From Arthrobacter sp. 131MFCol6.1 (lineage in GTDB: Bacteria; Actinomycetota; Actinomycetes; Actinomycetales; Micrococcaceae): DNA of 64,000 nt. Of the stretch, positions 35,491-45,433 are shown one piece after another; position 1 is the first letter of the stretch, and each line of letters begins with the position of its first letter. The position numbers and the translations under genes were made by a program. The stretch lies in NCBI RefSeq assembly GCF_000374925.1, contig NZ_KB895541.1, positions 124,001 to 188,000 of the forward strand, given 5' to 3'. Under the pieces are notes generated by a model. The model saw only the letters and a program-made list of their open reading frames with translations, had not been told where the DNA came from and searched no databases.

Positions 35491-35820
35491 CTACGAGAGA
35501 ATGCCGGAAGCTGCGGTGAGCGCGGCGACGGCCGTGATGGCTGCGGGGATGCCGTAAGCATCGGTGAGGAGCCCGGAGAGCAGGGCGCCGATCGCGAAGC
35601 CACCGTCACGCCAGAACCGGTAGATGCCGACGGAGCGAGCCCGCCAGTGGGGGGTGGGCGACGTCGCCGATGGCGGCAAGCAAGGTGGGATAGACCATGG
35701 CGGTGCCTGCCCCGAGCAGGATGGCCGCGGCGAGCCAGGTTCCAAAGTCGGTTCCGATGGCGACCATGGCCAGGGCTGAGGCCTGGACCACCTCTCCCTC
35801 GCCTGACCAGCGGGGGACAT
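35491..35820 (-). pseudogene. Remnant of an MFS transporter, truncated and frameshifted
   Basis: Two adjacent minus-strand frames together encode the last 100 or so residues of a major facilitator. One frame gives LAMVAIGTDFGTWLAAAILLGAGTAMVYPTLLAAIGDVAHP, a typical TM10-TM11 region. The next gives ARSVGIYRFWRDGGFAIGALLSGLLTDAYGIPAAI to a stop at 35491. They meet at a six-base G run (35649-35654), where a one-base change would restore the expected text. The N-terminal three quarters of the gene is missing. It lies just upstream of the copper module, so it may be debris from a rearrangement there. An assembly error at the homopolymer could explain the frameshift but not the truncation. Confidence 0.8.
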
Positions 35821-36026
35821 GGGGCACCGTGTCGGGGCAGTTTCCCCCACCACCGCCCCCGCCGCGCCTGGCATGAAAGTGCGGACCAAAGTGTGGGAAA
35901 GTGCGGATCCAGGGGCCGGCCGTGCCCGCGCCGGCCCTGGAAATCAGCGTTGCCGTTTCTCAGGTACGTGGGGGACGTGGAGGAGTATCATTCCTTCCGG
36001 GGGGCGGGCCTGGAAAGAGAATAGCC

Positions 36027-36410
36027 ATGCTCAAGGACAAGCAAGTCGGCGCAGTGCTACCGGCAGCGGACATCGCCCGTGCACGGGATTTCTACCGCGA
36101 TAAGCTCGGGCTCGAACCGGAGAACGCGGATGCCGAGGACAACCTGCAGTACAAGTGCGGCGGGGGTACCGGGTTCCTCCTGTACCAGACGCCCAACGCC
36201 GGAACGGCCAAGAACACGCAGATCGGCTGGCAGGTCGATGACCTTCCGGGTGCCGTTGCGGAACTCCGAGCCAAGGGAGTCGTTTTCGAGGAATACGATT
36301 TCCCGGGCCTAAAAACCGAGGACGGCATCGCCACCACTCCGGACGGAAGCTCGGCCGCGTGGTTCCTGGACACCGAGGGCAACATCCTGAGCCTCAACCA
36401 CATGACCTAG
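36027..36410 (+). CDS. VOC family protein (second)
   Basis: A 127-residue vicinal-oxygen-chelate protein. The opening VGAVLPAADIARARDFYRDKLGLEP is the usual first beta-alpha unit, with YQTPNAGTAKNTQIGWQVDDL in the middle. The C-terminal WFLDTEGNILSLNHM carries the final metal-site Glu position. Members include glyoxalases, dioxygenases and antibiotic-binding proteins; the substrate cannot be told here. GAAAGAG lies about seven bases before the ATG at 36027. The start was chosen there because upstream in-frame codons are unlike the family. It is convergent with parC and shares its terminator. Confidence 0.88.
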   Translation: MLKDKQVGAVLPAADIARARDFYRDKLGLEPENADAEDNLQYKCGGGTGFLLYQTPNAGTAKNTQIGWQVDDLPGAVAELRAKGVVFEEYDFPGLKTEDGIATTPDGSSAAWFLDTEGNILSLNHMT

Positions 36411-36474
36411 GGCCGGCCCACAGGACGCAGGCAAGGCCTTGCCCGGACTGAGGTCGCCGGAAACGATGCCGATC

Positions 36475-36519
36475 ACGAAGCCCGGCCGGAGCGCGACAGC
36501 GCCGCCGGCCGGGCTTCGT
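36475..36519. terminator. Bidirectional terminator between VOC and parC genes
   Basis: A perfect 15-bp stem (36475-36489 with 36505-36519) and a 15-base loop between two convergent stop codons at 36410 and 36532. Confidence 0.85.
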
Positions 36520-36531
36520 ATGCCCGCGGTC

Positions 36532-39060
36532 CTACGCGTCGGTGCCGGCTTCCGGTTCCTCTGACCACGCCATGCTGGGTCCAATGGCGTCTATCGCCTG
36601 GGACAGCGGGATTCCGGAGCCGTCGCGGCGGCCATGCTCGCCGGGGAGTGAGCGCGCCACGCCCGCCAGGGAGGACGCCTTGGCCGGACCGTGCCCAGCC
36701 CACCCGAGCAGCAGCGTGTCCTCGCCCTTCAGGAAGCGGTGCGCCCGCACGCCGGCAGTCGCCCGGCCCTTGACCGGGTACTCGGCCAGGGCGGTGACCT
36801 TCGCAGCCCCGGGGGCTGTGCCCGGCAGGGCACCTTCCGTCCCGGCGATGGTCACGACGACGGCGGCGGCGTCAGCGGGGCTGGCGGCCCCGAAGAACAT
36901 CACCCGGTCCCCGGCGGCCAGTTTGATCCCGGCCATGCCGCCGGCGGTCCGGCCCTGCGGGCGGACCGCGGAGGCACTGAAGCGCAGCAGCTGGGCCTGG
37001 CGCGTGATGAAGACGAGGTCGTCGTCGTCGGACCCGGCGGGGGCAACGCCCACCACGGTGTCCTTGTCCTTGAGCGCGATCGCTTCCCAGTCTTCACGGT
37101 TCAGCGGATAGTCCGGCTGCACCCGCTTGACCACGCCCTGGGCGGTTCCGATCGCCAGGACCTGGTCCAGCGGCGCGAAGGCCACCAGCGACTCACCCTT
37201 GAGGAGCGTGATGAAATCCTTGGCCGCCACCCCGCCGGCCATGTTCGGGGTCCCCGAGGTCGGCGGCAGCACAGGCATGTCCATGACCTGCAGGCGCAGC
37301 ATGCGGCCCTGCGAGGTCACGGCGGCGATCTCCCCGCGGGCGGTGGTCTTGACCACGGAGGAGAAAACATCATGCCGGGTCCGCGGTCCGGCCTCGGCCA
37401 GGCTGTCCTGGTTCGCGGTGCGGGCGATTTGTCCGGACACGGTGAGGATGGCCCAGCAAGGATCGTCCGCGATCTCGAGGGCCAGCGGTGCGGCCTTGCC
37501 CTTGGCTCCGGCGGCTGCGCCCACCGCGGCGGCCACGGTGGGGGAGACGGCCTCGGATTCCAGCAGGACGGTCCGGCGCGGTGTGCCGTACTTCTCCGCG
37601 ATCTCGCCGAGTTCGTCGGACACCAGGGCACGGAGCAGCGCGGGCGAGCCCAGGATTGCCTCAAGCTCCGCGATCTCCCGGCGGAGCTCCTCCTGCTCCT
37701 TCTCCAGCTCGACCCGCGAATACTTGGTCAGCTGACGCAGCCGCAGTTCCAGGATGTAGTTGGCTTGGATCTCGGAGAGATCGTAGATGGACATCAGCCG
37801 GGTCCGGGCCGCGGCGACCTCGTCGGAGGACCGGATGATCTGGATGACCTCGTCAATGTCCACGATCGCGACCAGGAGGCCCTCGACCAGGTGCAGGCGG
37901 TCCTTCTTCTTGCCCAGCCGGAAGGCGGTGCGGCGCCGGACCACATTGATCCTGTGGTCCACGTAGACCGAGAGCAGCTGAAGCAGCCCGAGGGTCTGCG
38001 GCTGGCCGTCGACGAGCGTGACGTTGTTGATACCGAAGGAATCCTCCATCGGGGTGTAGCGGTAGAGCTGCTGGAGCACGGCAGTGGGGTTGAAGCCGTT
38101 CTTGAGCTCGATGACCAGGCGCAGGCCGTGCTTGCGGTCGGTGAGGTCCACGACGTCGCTGATGCCGGTGAGCTTCTTGCTGTTGACGGCATCCTTGATT
38201 TTCTCGATCACCTTCTCAGGGCCCACCATGTAAGGCAGTTCCGTGACCACCAGGCCGGTGCGGCGGGCCGAGAGCTGCTCGATGTCCACCTTTGCCCGGG
38301 TCTTGAAGGAGCCGCGGCCCGTGGCATAGGCGTCGCGGATGCCGTCCAGGCCCACGATCCGGCCGCCGGTGGGCAGGTCCGGGCCGGGGACGAACCTCAT
38401 GATGTCCTCGAGCGTGGCGTCCGGGTTGTCGATCAGGTGCCGGGCCGCGGCGATGACCTCCACCAGGTTGTGCGGGGCCATGTTGGTGGCCATGCCGACG
38501 GCGATGCCGGTGGCGCCGTTGACCAGCAGGTTGGGGAACGCGGCCGGCAGCACGTCCGGCTGGGTCAGCTGGTTGTCGTAGTTGGGAACGAAGTCGACGA
38601 CGTCCTCGTCGAGGTGGTCGGTGAGGGTCAGGGCCGCGGCCGCCAGCCGGGCCTCCGTGTAGCGGGGGGCGGCGGGACCGTCGTCGAGCGAGCCGAAGTT
38701 GCCGTGCCCGTCGATCAGCGGCAGCCGCAGGGAAAAGTCCTGGGCCATGCGCACCATGGCGTCGTAGATCGCGGCGTCACCGTGCGGGTGCAGCTTGCCC
38801 ATGACCTCGCCCACCACGCGGGCGCTCTTGACATGGCCGCGGTCCGGGCGCAGCCCCATGTCGGACATCATATAGAGAATGCGCCGCTGGACGGGCTTCA
38901 GGCCGTCGCGGGCGTCGGGGAGGGCCCGCGAGTAGATCACCGAATAGGCGTATTCGAGGAATGAGCCTTCCATCTCGGACGTGACATCGATATCGACGAT
39001 GTTTTCTACGAAATCCTGGCTGGGTTCCCCTGCCGGGGGCGTGGTTTGGCGGCGTGCCAT
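36532..39060 (-). CDS. parC: Type IIA topoisomerase subunit A (topoisomerase IV ParC / second GyrA)
   Basis: An 842-residue breakage-reunion subunit. The winged-helix region contains [20 protein letters not shown] and [20 protein letters not shown]. The catalytic Tyr134 sits in PRYTEARL, and a long coiled coil ([20 protein letters not shown]) follows near residue 460. The C-terminal third is the beta-pinwheel, but I do not see a clear GyrA-box (QRRGGKG) in it, which supports a topoisomerase IV-like enzyme over gyrase. The matching B subunit is 16 kb away next to sigA. An AAGGAT lies upstream at wide spacing. It is divergent from the GNAT/acyl-CoA-synthetase gene across 67 bases. Confidence 0.9.
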   Translation of the reverse strand: MARRQTTPPAGEPSQDFVENIVDIDVTSEMEGSFLEYAYSVIYSRALPDARDGLKPVQRRILYMMSDMGLRPDRGHVKSARVVGEVMGKLHPHGDAAIYDAMVRMAQDFSLRLPLIDGHGNFGSLDDGPAAPRYTEARLAAAALTLTDHLDEDVVDFVPNYDNQLTQPDVLPAAFPNLLVNGATGIAVGMATNMAPHNLVEVIAAARHLIDNPDATLEDIMRFVPGPDLPTGGRIVGLDGIRDAYATGRGSFKTRAKVDIEQLSARRTGLVVTELPYMVGPEKVIEKIKDAVNSKKLTGISDVVDLTDRKHGLRLVIELKNGFNPTAVLQQLYRYTPMEDSFGINNVTLVDGQPQTLGLLQLLSVYVDHRINVVRRRTAFRLGKKKDRLHLVEGLLVAIVDIDEVIQIIRSSDEVAAARTRLMSIYDLSEIQANYILELRLRQLTKYSRVELEKEQEELRREIAELEAILGSPALLRALVSDELGEIAEKYGTPRRTVLLESEAVSPTVAAAVGAAAGAKGKAAPLALEIADDPCWAILTVSGQIARTANQDSLAEAGPRTRHDVFSSVVKTTARGEIAAVTSQGRMLRLQVMDMPVLPPTSGTPNMAGGVAAKDFITLLKGESLVAFAPLDQVLAIGTAQGVVKRVQPDYPLNREDWEAIALKDKDTVVGVAPAGSDDDDLVFITRQAQLLRFSASAVRPQGRTAGGMAGIKLAAGDRVMFFGAASPADAAAVVVTIAGTEGALPGTAPGAAKVTALAEYPVKGRATAGVRAHRFLKGEDTLLLGWAGHGPAKASSLAGVARSLPGEHGRRDGSGIPLSQAIDAIGPSMAWSEEPEAGTDA

Positions 39061-39115
39061 AAGGCTGGTGGATCCTTCTGAGGGGTGCTGAACGGGTACT
39101 GCGTAAGTTTATGAC

Positions 39116-39121
39116 TAGGCT
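39116..39121 (+). promoter_or_regulatory. Candidate -10 element of a leaderless promoter, GNAT/ACS gene
   Basis: TAGGCT, six bases, then the ATG at 39128. The identical hexamer and spacing precede the aldo/keto reductase at 60893. Confidence 0.5.
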
Positions 39122-39127
39122 AAGCCT

Positions 39128-41839
39128 ATGGTGGATCAGCCGGCGGACGGCGTATATCCGGAATATTGGGAAGCCGATGTTGTCCTGCGCGACGGCGGCA
39201 CAGCGCATGTGCGCCCCATCCACCCCTCCGACGCGGATGCCGTCCAGGCCTTCCACGTGGGCCAGTCCCAGAAGTCCATCTATATGCGCTTCTTCGCCTT
39301 CAAGTCCAAGCTGTCCAGCAAGGAACTCAAGCGCTTCACCGAGGTGGACTACAAGGACCGGGTGGCCCTGGTGATCACCATCGGCGGCGAAATCCTCGGC
39401 ATAGGCCGTTACGACCGGCTCGATGACCCGGCGGAGGCCGAGGTCGCCTTCAACATCGCCGACGCCCACCAAGGCCGCGGCATCGGCTCGATCCTGCTCG
39501 AACACCTCGCCGCCGCCGCCCGCGAGCACGGGATCCGCAAATTCAGCGCCGAGGTGCTCCCGGAGAACCGCAAGATGCTGATGGTCTTCTCCGACGCCGG
39601 CTACGACGTCAAACGCCACTTCGACGACGGCGTGGTCAGCCTCGAGTTCAACATCGACCCCACCGACAAGTCCCGGGCCGTCATGGAATCCCGCGAACAC
39701 CGCGCCGAGGCCCGCAGCATCCAGGAACTGCTCGCCCCGGCGTCCGTGGCCGTGATCGGCGCCAGCCGCAAATGGGGCACCGTGGGCTACCAGCTGCTCG
39801 AACACATCATTGAAGGCGGCTTCAGCGGGCCGGTCTATGCGATCAACCCGGAGGCCCTGGAACTCGCCGGCATGCTCTCCTTCGCCCGGCTCTCCGAGGT
39901 CCCCGGCCCGGTCACGCTCGCCATCATCGCGGTCCCGTACGACGAGGTCCCCAAGGTGGTGCAGGAATGCGCCGCCGCCGGGGTCAAGGGAATTGTGGTG
40001 GCCACCGCGGGGTACGCGGACGACGGCGAACGCGGCCTGGCCCGCCAGCGCGAACTGGTCCGGCAGGCCCGCGCCAACGGCATGCGCGTGATCGGCCCCG
40101 CATCCCTGGGCATCGTCAACACCAACCCGTCCGTATCCCTCAACGCCTCGATGGCGCCGGCCCTGGCCCGCCGCGGCGGTTTGGGGCTGTTCAGCCAGTC
40201 GGCCGCGATCGGCGTCTCCCTCTACGCGGCCTCCAGCCGGCGCCGGGTTGGCATCTCGACCTTCCTCTCGGCCGGCAACCGCGCCGACGTCTCCGGCAAC
40301 GACATGATGCAGTACTGGGAGGACGACGCCGACACCACAGCGGTGGGCCTGTACCTGGAATCGATCGGCAACCCGCGCAAGTTCTCCCGGCTGGCCCGCC
40401 GGCTGGCCCGCACCAAGCCGGTGATTGTGGCCAAGTCCGACGCCATGGGCCTGAACCTGCCGCCCGGGCACGCCGTCCGCACCACCCAGGCTCCCTCGGA
40501 AGCGCTGGACGCCATGATGCGGCAGGCCGGCGTGATCCGGGTCGAGACCATCGAAGAGCTCATGGACGTTGCCCAGATCGTCTCGAGCCAGCCGCTGCCC
40601 GGGGGGCCCGGAATCGCCGTCTTCAGCAACTCGCGCGCCCTCGGCAAGGTGGTCGCGGACAGTGCCGCCCGCCAGGGGCTCGGGGTGGAACGGATCGTGA
40701 CCGACGTTGACCTCGACGCGGGCATGTCCCGGGCGCTGCCGGCGCTGCGGCGGAGCCTGCAGGAAACCCTGACCGCGGACACGGTGTACGCCGCGGTGGT
40801 CGCGCTGCTGCCGGCCCACGGCCTCACCGTCGAAAAGATCGCCGGAGTGCTGGCCGAATGCTCCGCGGCGGCCGGCAAACCCGTGGTGGCCGCCTTTAGC
40901 GGAATCCTTGATCCCTCCATCTACGTGGAGGGCATGGTCGGCGCGGAACCGGAGCAACCACACCAGCCCGCGCCCGCTCCGCCGGTTCCGTGCTACTCCA
41001 ACCCGGGTGCGGCGGTGGCAGCCCTTGGCGCCGTCGTGCGCTACGCCCAATGGCTGGACCGGGACCAGGGCCTGTTCGTGGAACCCGACGGGTGCCACCC
41101 GGAGGCCGCCCGGGCGGACCTGGAGCTGCTGCTGCGCAATGTGGGCGGAGAGCAGCTCGTCCGGCTGGACCAGGACACGGCCGCGCAGCTGCTGGGCCAC
41201 TACGGCATCCGGCTGGTCCCGTCCGTCGGGTTCGAGACGGCGGAGCAGGCCGTGGCCGCGGCCGGGCGGCTCGGCTGGCCCGTGGCATTGAAGACCACGG
41301 ATCCGGCACTGCGCCACCGCCTGGACCTCGGCGGCGTGCGGCTGGACATCCAGGACGCCGATTCGCTGCGGCGCAACGTGCTGGAGATGCGCAAGTCACT
41401 CGAAAGGTACGGCTCGCCGTCCCTGGAAGTGCAGACCATGGTCCCCGTGGGCCAGGCCTGCACTTTCCGTGCCATCGAAGACCCGCTGCTGGGGCCCGTG
41501 ATCTCCTTCGGCCTGGCCGGAGACGCCGTGAACCTGCTCGACGACTGGGCCCACCGCGTGCCGCCGCTCTCCGGCTCCGACGTCCACGACTTCATCCGGG
41601 CGCCCCGGGCGTCGCGGAAACTCTTCGGCTACCAGGGCCTGCCCGCCGTCGACGTCGCGGCGCTCGAGGACCTCGCCGCCCGCCTCACCAGGCTGAAGGA
41701 CAACCATCCGGAGGTCGCGCTGGTGCATTTCAATCCCGTCCTCGCCGGGCCCGATGGTGCCTCGATCCTTGCCGCCGACGTCAGGATCGCAAACGCCGCC
41801 CAGCGGACCGACAGTGCGCGCCGGGCGATGCGCAGTTAG
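39128..41839 (+). CDS. GNAT / NDP-forming acyl-CoA synthetase fusion (Pat-like)
   Basis: A 903-residue fusion. Residues 15-180 are a GNAT acetyltransferase (acetyl-CoA motif QGRGIG near 115). Residues 195-330 are a CoA-binding Rossmann domain (SVAVIGASRKWGTVG), then succinyl-CoA-ligase-like domains, and residues 680-890 an ATP-grasp domain (LLGHYGIRLVPSVGFETAEQ; WPVALKTTD). This is the domain set of the protein acetyltransferase Pat, which silences acyl-CoA synthetases by lysine acetylation. In Salmonella Pat the GNAT is at the C-terminus; here it is N-terminal, as known in some actinobacteria. A candidate phospho-His was not identified, so ligase activity is doubtful. Probably leaderless. 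Confidence 0.9.
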   Translation: MVDQPADGVYPEYWEADVVLRDGGTAHVRPIHPSDADAVQAFHVGQSQKSIYMRFFAFKSKLSSKELKRFTEVDYKDRVALVITIGGEILGIGRYDRLDDPAEAEVAFNIADAHQGRGIGSILLEHLAAAAREHGIRKFSAEVLPENRKMLMVFSDAGYDVKRHFDDGVVSLEFNIDPTDKSRAVMESREHRAEARSIQELLAPASVAVIGASRKWGTVGYQLLEHIIEGGFSGPVYAINPEALELAGMLSFARLSEVPGPVTLAIIAVPYDEVPKVVQECAAAGVKGIVVATAGYADDGERGLARQRELVRQARANGMRVIGPASLGIVNTNPSVSLNASMAPALARRGGLGLFSQSAAIGVSLYAASSRRRVGISTFLSAGNRADVSGNDMMQYWEDDADTTAVGLYLESIGNPRKFSRLARRLARTKPVIVAKSDAMGLNLPPGHAVRTTQAPSEALDAMMRQAGVIRVETIEELMDVAQIVSSQPLPGGPGIAVFSNSRALGKVVADSAARQGLGVERIVTDVDLDAGMSRALPALRRSLQETLTADTVYAAVVALLPAHGLTVEKIAGVLAECSAAAGKPVVAAFSGILDPSIYVEGMVGAEPEQPHQPAPAPPVPCYSNPGAAVAALGAVVRYAQWLDRDQGLFVEPDGCHPEAARADLELLLRNVGGEQLVRLDQDTAAQLLGHYGIRLVPSVGFETAEQAVAAAGRLGWPVALKTTDPALRHRLDLGGVRLDIQDADSLRRNVLEMRKSLERYGSPSLEVQTMVPVGQACTFRAIEDPLLGPVISFGLAGDAVNLLDDWAHRVPPLSGSDVHDFIRAPRASRKLFGYQGLPAVDVAALEDLAARLTRLKDNHPEVALVHFNPVLAGPDGASILAADVRIANAAQRTDSARRAMRS

Positions 41840-41904
41840 GGTCGAACCTGCCGGGCTGTAGCCCGCGTCCGGGGCCCGGCAGTTAGCAAGTCCCTTGCTG
41901 ATCT

Positions 41905-42663
41905 GTGAAAATGGAGACTATGAGCACCCAGCCTCCAGCACCCAAGCCCCTGGCGACCGTCCCCGCACGCCAGACCGCGCACCACCACGGCCTCCATGAC
42001 CACAGTGCGCAGGGCCAGAGCCTGGAAGGGGCCCTCCAGCAGGCCGGTTTCTACCCCCGGCTCGTGGCCGACGTCGTCGCCGATGCGCTGGACGGCCGCG
42101 ACTGCGTGGCCCACCTCGTTCACCTCGAGACACACTTCGACCGCGCGGAAGTCCGCCGCCACATCACCGTCCTGGTGCTGACCGACGACATGCTGGTCAT
42201 CACCCACGTCGACGACCAGCAGCTTGACGAGGCCGGCGAGCAGACCGTCGCCCAGGTATCCACCGAGTCCGTCCCCGTCACCCAGATCCGCTCGGTGGTC
42301 CTGAGCTACGTCTACGCCCAGCCGCAGGACTACAAGCCGTCCGACCCTGTCCGGGAGCTGACGCTGTCCATTGCGTGGTCCGGCGGCCAGCGCCTCGACA
42401 TGGGTCCGGCCAGCTGCGGGGACCCGCAGTGCGAGGCCGATCACGGCTACAGCGGCACCATCGCGCAGGAAGACATCGTCCTGCGGATCAGCGCCGAAGC
42501 GGACGGCCTGCAGGCCGTCCAGGACGCCAAGCTGTTCGCCCGCGCCCTGCGTGCCGTGAACACCGGCTCCGCGGCGCCGGTCCCGCACAACGGGCCCGGG
42601 CTGCCGCCCCGGCCGCGGATGGGCGTGTTCGGAAACCGCCTCAGCCGCGGCCACCAGCGCTGA
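41905..42663 (+). CDS. DUF5998 family protein
   Basis: A 252-residue soluble protein conserved in actinobacteria directly upstream of the same phosphodiesterase gene. A central alternating region RRHITVLVLTDDMLVITHVDDQ and RSVVLSYVYAQPQDYK suggests a beta-rich domain, with a PASCGDPQCEADHGYSGT loop holding two Cys. The N-terminus is His/Gln-rich (HHHGLHDH). The function is unknown. The start is uncertain: GTG at 41905, ATG at 41911 or ATG at 41920 are all in frame; a GGAG lies three bases before the last. The stop is one base before the next gene's ATG, indicating an operon. Confidence 0.82.
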   Translation: MKMETMSTQPPAPKPLATVPARQTAHHHGLHDHSAQGQSLEGALQQAGFYPRLVADVVADALDGRDCVAHLVHLETHFDRAEVRRHITVLVLTDDMLVITHVDDQQLDEAGEQTVAQVSTESVPVTQIRSVVLSYVYAQPQDYKPSDPVRELTLSIAWSGGQRLDMGPASCGDPQCEADHGYSGTIAQEDIVLRISAEADGLQAVQDAKLFARALRAVNTGSAAPVPHNGPGLPPRPRMGVFGNRLSRGHQR

Positions 42664-42664
42664 C

Positions 42665-43951
42665 ATGGCCCATTTCCGTCAGCCTGAGCCCGCCGAAGAC
42701 CAGCTGCCAGTCCCGGTATTGACCCCCTCCCTGGCCGGCGCCGCCGCAGGCCCGTTGGCCGCCGGCGCTGGTCCGTCCGTGCTCCCGCCTGCCCCGGCGT
42801 TCGGACACCGTTCCATCGCCGAGGTGCTGACCAGCGCCGCCGCAAGCCTGGGCGTCCCGGGGTTTGAGAACAAACTGAACCTTCCGGCCGCGAAACGCGT
42901 GTGTGTGGTGCTGGCCGACGGGCTGGGCCGGAACCTGTTGAAGCAGAAGAGCGCCCACACCCCGTTCCTGCGGGCGGTGCAGCAAGCCGGCCAGGGCCAG
43001 GTGCCCGTGTCGCTGGACTCGGCCTTCCCGTCCACCACTGCGGCGTCCCTCGCCAGCTTTGGCACCGGACTGTCGGCGGGCCAGCACGGCATGGTGGGCT
43101 ATGACGTCCTGGACCCGGATCAGGACCGGGTCGTGAACATGCTGGGGAACTGGGACGCCGGCGTGGACCCGCGGACGTGGCAGCCGTTCCCCACCGTTTT
43201 CGAACGGGCCGCGGAACACGTCGACGTCACGACCGTCAGCCTGCCGCAGTTCAGCACCTCGGCCATGACCGAGGCCGCGCTGCGCGGCGGCCGCTTCCTC
43301 ACCGGAACCACGTCGCACGCCCGGACCGAAGCGGCCGCCGAGGCCATGGCCGGCGCCGGCCCCTCGCTGATGTACTTCTATGTCAATGAGCTCGACAAGG
43401 CCGGGCACCGCCACGGCTGCCAGTCAGCCCAGTGGGAGCACCAGCTGGAGGAACTCGATGCCACGGTGCGCCGGCTCAACGCCACCCTGCCGGCCGGGAC
43501 CACCGTGCTGCTGACGGCGGACCACGGCATGGTGGACGTGCCCGAATCGCAGCGGATCGACTACTCCGCGGAGCCGGCGCTGCTCGCCGGCGTGCGGCAC
43601 ACCGCCGGCGAGCCGCGCATGGTCCACCTCTACCTCGAGGATGGAACGGGCGACGCCGCCCGCGCCCGGCTGCTGGCAAACTGGCGGTCCCGATTCGGGG
43701 ACAGAATCTGGGCCTTCACCCGTGAGGAAGCGATCGCGGGCGGGCTGTTCGGTGACGTGCGGGCCGAGGCAGCTTTGCGGATCGGCGACGTCATGATCGC
43801 GGCCCGGGATTCGCTGGCGCTTTACGATACACGCAGGGTCCGGCCCACCGCCCTGGAGGTCGTGGGCCAGCACGGTTCCCTCACGAAAGCCGAGCGGGAA
43901 GTCCCGCTGCTCTACTTCCAGGCCGACGGTAAAAGGGCGCCGCGCGGCTGA
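42665..43951 (+). CDS. Alkaline-phosphatase-superfamily nucleotide pyrophosphatase/phosphodiesterase
   Basis: A 428-residue enzyme of the type I phosphodiesterase/NPP family. Metal and nucleophile motifs appear in order: VVLADGLGRN (first metal Asp), SAFPSTTAASLASF (Thr nucleophile), YVNELDKAGHRHG (Asp/His), LLTADHGMVD (Asp/His), and the late VGQHGSLT (His). It should hydrolyse phosphodiester or pyrophosphate bonds of nucleotides or related esters; the true substrate is unknown. No signal peptide is present, and a Pro/Ala-rich N-terminal 50 residues precede the domain. The ATG follows the DUF5998 stop by one base, so the two are co-translated and may act together. Confidence 0.9.
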   Translation: MAHFRQPEPAEDQLPVPVLTPSLAGAAAGPLAAGAGPSVLPPAPAFGHRSIAEVLTSAAASLGVPGFENKLNLPAAKRVCVVLADGLGRNLLKQKSAHTPFLRAVQQAGQGQVPVSLDSAFPSTTAASLASFGTGLSAGQHGMVGYDVLDPDQDRVVNMLGNWDAGVDPRTWQPFPTVFERAAEHVDVTTVSLPQFSTSAMTEAALRGGRFLTGTTSHARTEAAAEAMAGAGPSLMYFYVNELDKAGHRHGCQSAQWEHQLEELDATVRRLNATLPAGTTVLLTADHGMVDVPESQRIDYSAEPALLAGVRHTAGEPRMVHLYLEDGTGDAARARLLANWRSRFGDRIWAFTREEAIAGGLFGDVRAEAALRIGDVMIAARDSLALYDTRRVRPTALEVVGQHGSLTKAEREVPLLYFQADGKRAPRG

Positions 43952-44005
43952 GTCCCGCTTGAGATCCCCGCCTGAAATCCCTGCCTGAAGTTTCGGGTCT
44001 GGTTC

Positions 44006-45433
44006 TTATTGGTCGTTGCGGGTTCCGAAGACGATTTCGTCCCAGCTTGGAACGCTGGACCGCTTCGGCTTGGCCGGCTGGCGCTCCGGCTGGTCCGTGC
44101 CGGCCTCGTTCCGGGTAGCGGCGTGGGACTCGCGGTGCTGCCGCCGGGACGTTCCGCCGCCGATCAGTTCATCCAGGCCCGGGCTTGCCGTCGGGCCACT
44201 CTTAGGGGCCGGGCGCAATTGCGAGGCCGCGATGGTGACTTCCCGGGTCTCGGTGCTGACGCCGTCGTGCAGTTTCAGGGCATCGTCCTCTTCCGGGAGG
44301 CGCGGTGCGAGGGTCAGCCGCGAGAGCATCGACGGCCTGCCGTCGCGCCGTCGCGTGAAGTGGTCGGTTTCTGACGGGGCGGCCGCCTCCACTGCCGGGA
44401 CTTCCGGGAGCCCGGGCTTGATGACGGCCGGGTCGGTGTCGGCCGAATCGGGATCGCCTTCCGCAGCGGCTTCGGGGGTGGCTTCCGGTTCCGCTGCTTG
44501 CGGAATTTCGGTTGCGTCCGGCACCTCCGACGGACGGGGGTGGGCCGCGGGGACACCGGTGGTCAGGAGTGTGGCGAGGGCGTCGTCCGCGTCCTCGTCC
44601 ACGCCGATCCGCTGGCCGCGGCGGGAACGCAGCATGTCCAGCAGCCCGTCGGCGTCCTGTTCCTGGTGGATCCTGTCCTGCTGGAGCAGCATCTGGTGAA
44701 TAATGCTGTGCTGGCCGGTCGCTGTGCGGGCCGCAGCCTCGGCATCGGTCTCAAAGTCGAAGGGTCGGTCGGAGACGGCCGTGAGCCGCCGCGTCGGCAC
44801 GGGGCCTTCGAGCGGCTCAAGTTCGCTCAGCTGCTGGGCCCAGCGGTTGGCGTTTTGCAAGGTCTTCCGGGCGGGGTGGAAGGTCCACAGGGCCGGCGGC
44901 TCCTCGCCGATTCCGGCCGGGCCGCCGGGCTTGGGCTCAAAGCGGGCCACCACGTTCCAGCTGCCGTCGGGACGGCGCCAGGAATCCCACTCCAGTGTTG
45001 AGGGTTCGACGCCGTACGCCCTGAGCCGGTGTTCGACCATGTCGCTGAGGGACGCCGGGTTTTCACCGAACACGGACCGGTAGGCGTCGTGGCCCGGGGC
45101 AGGGGAGGCGACCTCCACTTTGCGGGCCTGCTGGGCGATGTACTCGCGTTCGGCCAGGACCGGGCCCTCGTAGCGCTGGACTTTCTCCAGCGGAATTCCG
45201 GACAGTTCCGCCACTTCGGCGGCGGTGGCACCGTTGCGAATCCTGGTCTGGATATCGCGCGGTGACATGGCAATAGGGGGTGCGGCCGCGCTGGACGCGG
45301 TCTTCGCCGACGTCCGGCTGGCTGCCACCCGAAGTGCTTCATCGATCGGCAGCTGGAACATCTCGCCGCCGGTGCCACTCAACAGGAGATGCTCTCCGTC
45401 GTCGTGGACGCCTACAAGCCGTAGATCCTGCAT
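44006..45433 (-). CDS. sepH: Septation protein SepH (DUF3071)
   Basis: A 475-residue cell-division protein. The N-terminal 165 residues form the conserved DUF3071 region starting MQDLRLVGVHDDGEHLLLSG, with a helix-turn-helix-like RDIQTRIRNGATAAEVAELSGIP. The rest is acidic, Pro/Glu/Ala-rich and probably disordered, ending in a short conserved PSWDEIVFG motif. SepH in Streptomyces and mycobacteria stimulates FtsZ assembly at division sites. The ATG at 45433 has GGAGGA five bases upstream; the open frame continues upstream through repeated DNA and is not coding. Divergent from DUF4193. Confidence 0.93.
   Translation of the reverse strand: MQDLRLVGVHDDGEHLLLSGTGGEMFQLPIDEALRVAASRTSAKTASSAAAPPIAMSPRDIQTRIRNGATAAEVAELSGIPLEKVQRYEGPVLAEREYIAQQARKVEVASPAPGHDAYRSVFGENPASLSDMVEHRLRAYGVEPSTLEWDSWRRPDGSWNVVARFEPKPGGPAGIGEEPPALWTFHPARKTLQNANRWAQQLSELEPLEGPVPTRRLTAVSDRPFDFETDAEAAARTATGQHSIIHQMLLQQDRIHQEQDADGLLDMLRSRRGQRIGVDEDADDALATLLTTGVPAAHPRPSEVPDATEIPQAAEPEATPEAAAEGDPDSADTDPAVIKPGLPEVPAVEAAAPSETDHFTRRRDGRPSMLSRLTLAPRLPEEDDALKLHDGVSTETREVTIAASQLRPAPKSGPTASPGLDELIGGGTSRRQHRESHAATRNEAGTDQPERQPAKPKRSSVPSWDEIVFGTRNDQ

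Noticed and set aside
36691..38964. Long plus-strand open frame opposite parC
   Set aside because: Antisense shadow; composition is Gly/Val/Asp/His-rich without domains.
38777..41317. Long minus-strand open frame opposite the Pat-like gene
   Set aside because: Antisense shadow crossing into parC; no start signal.
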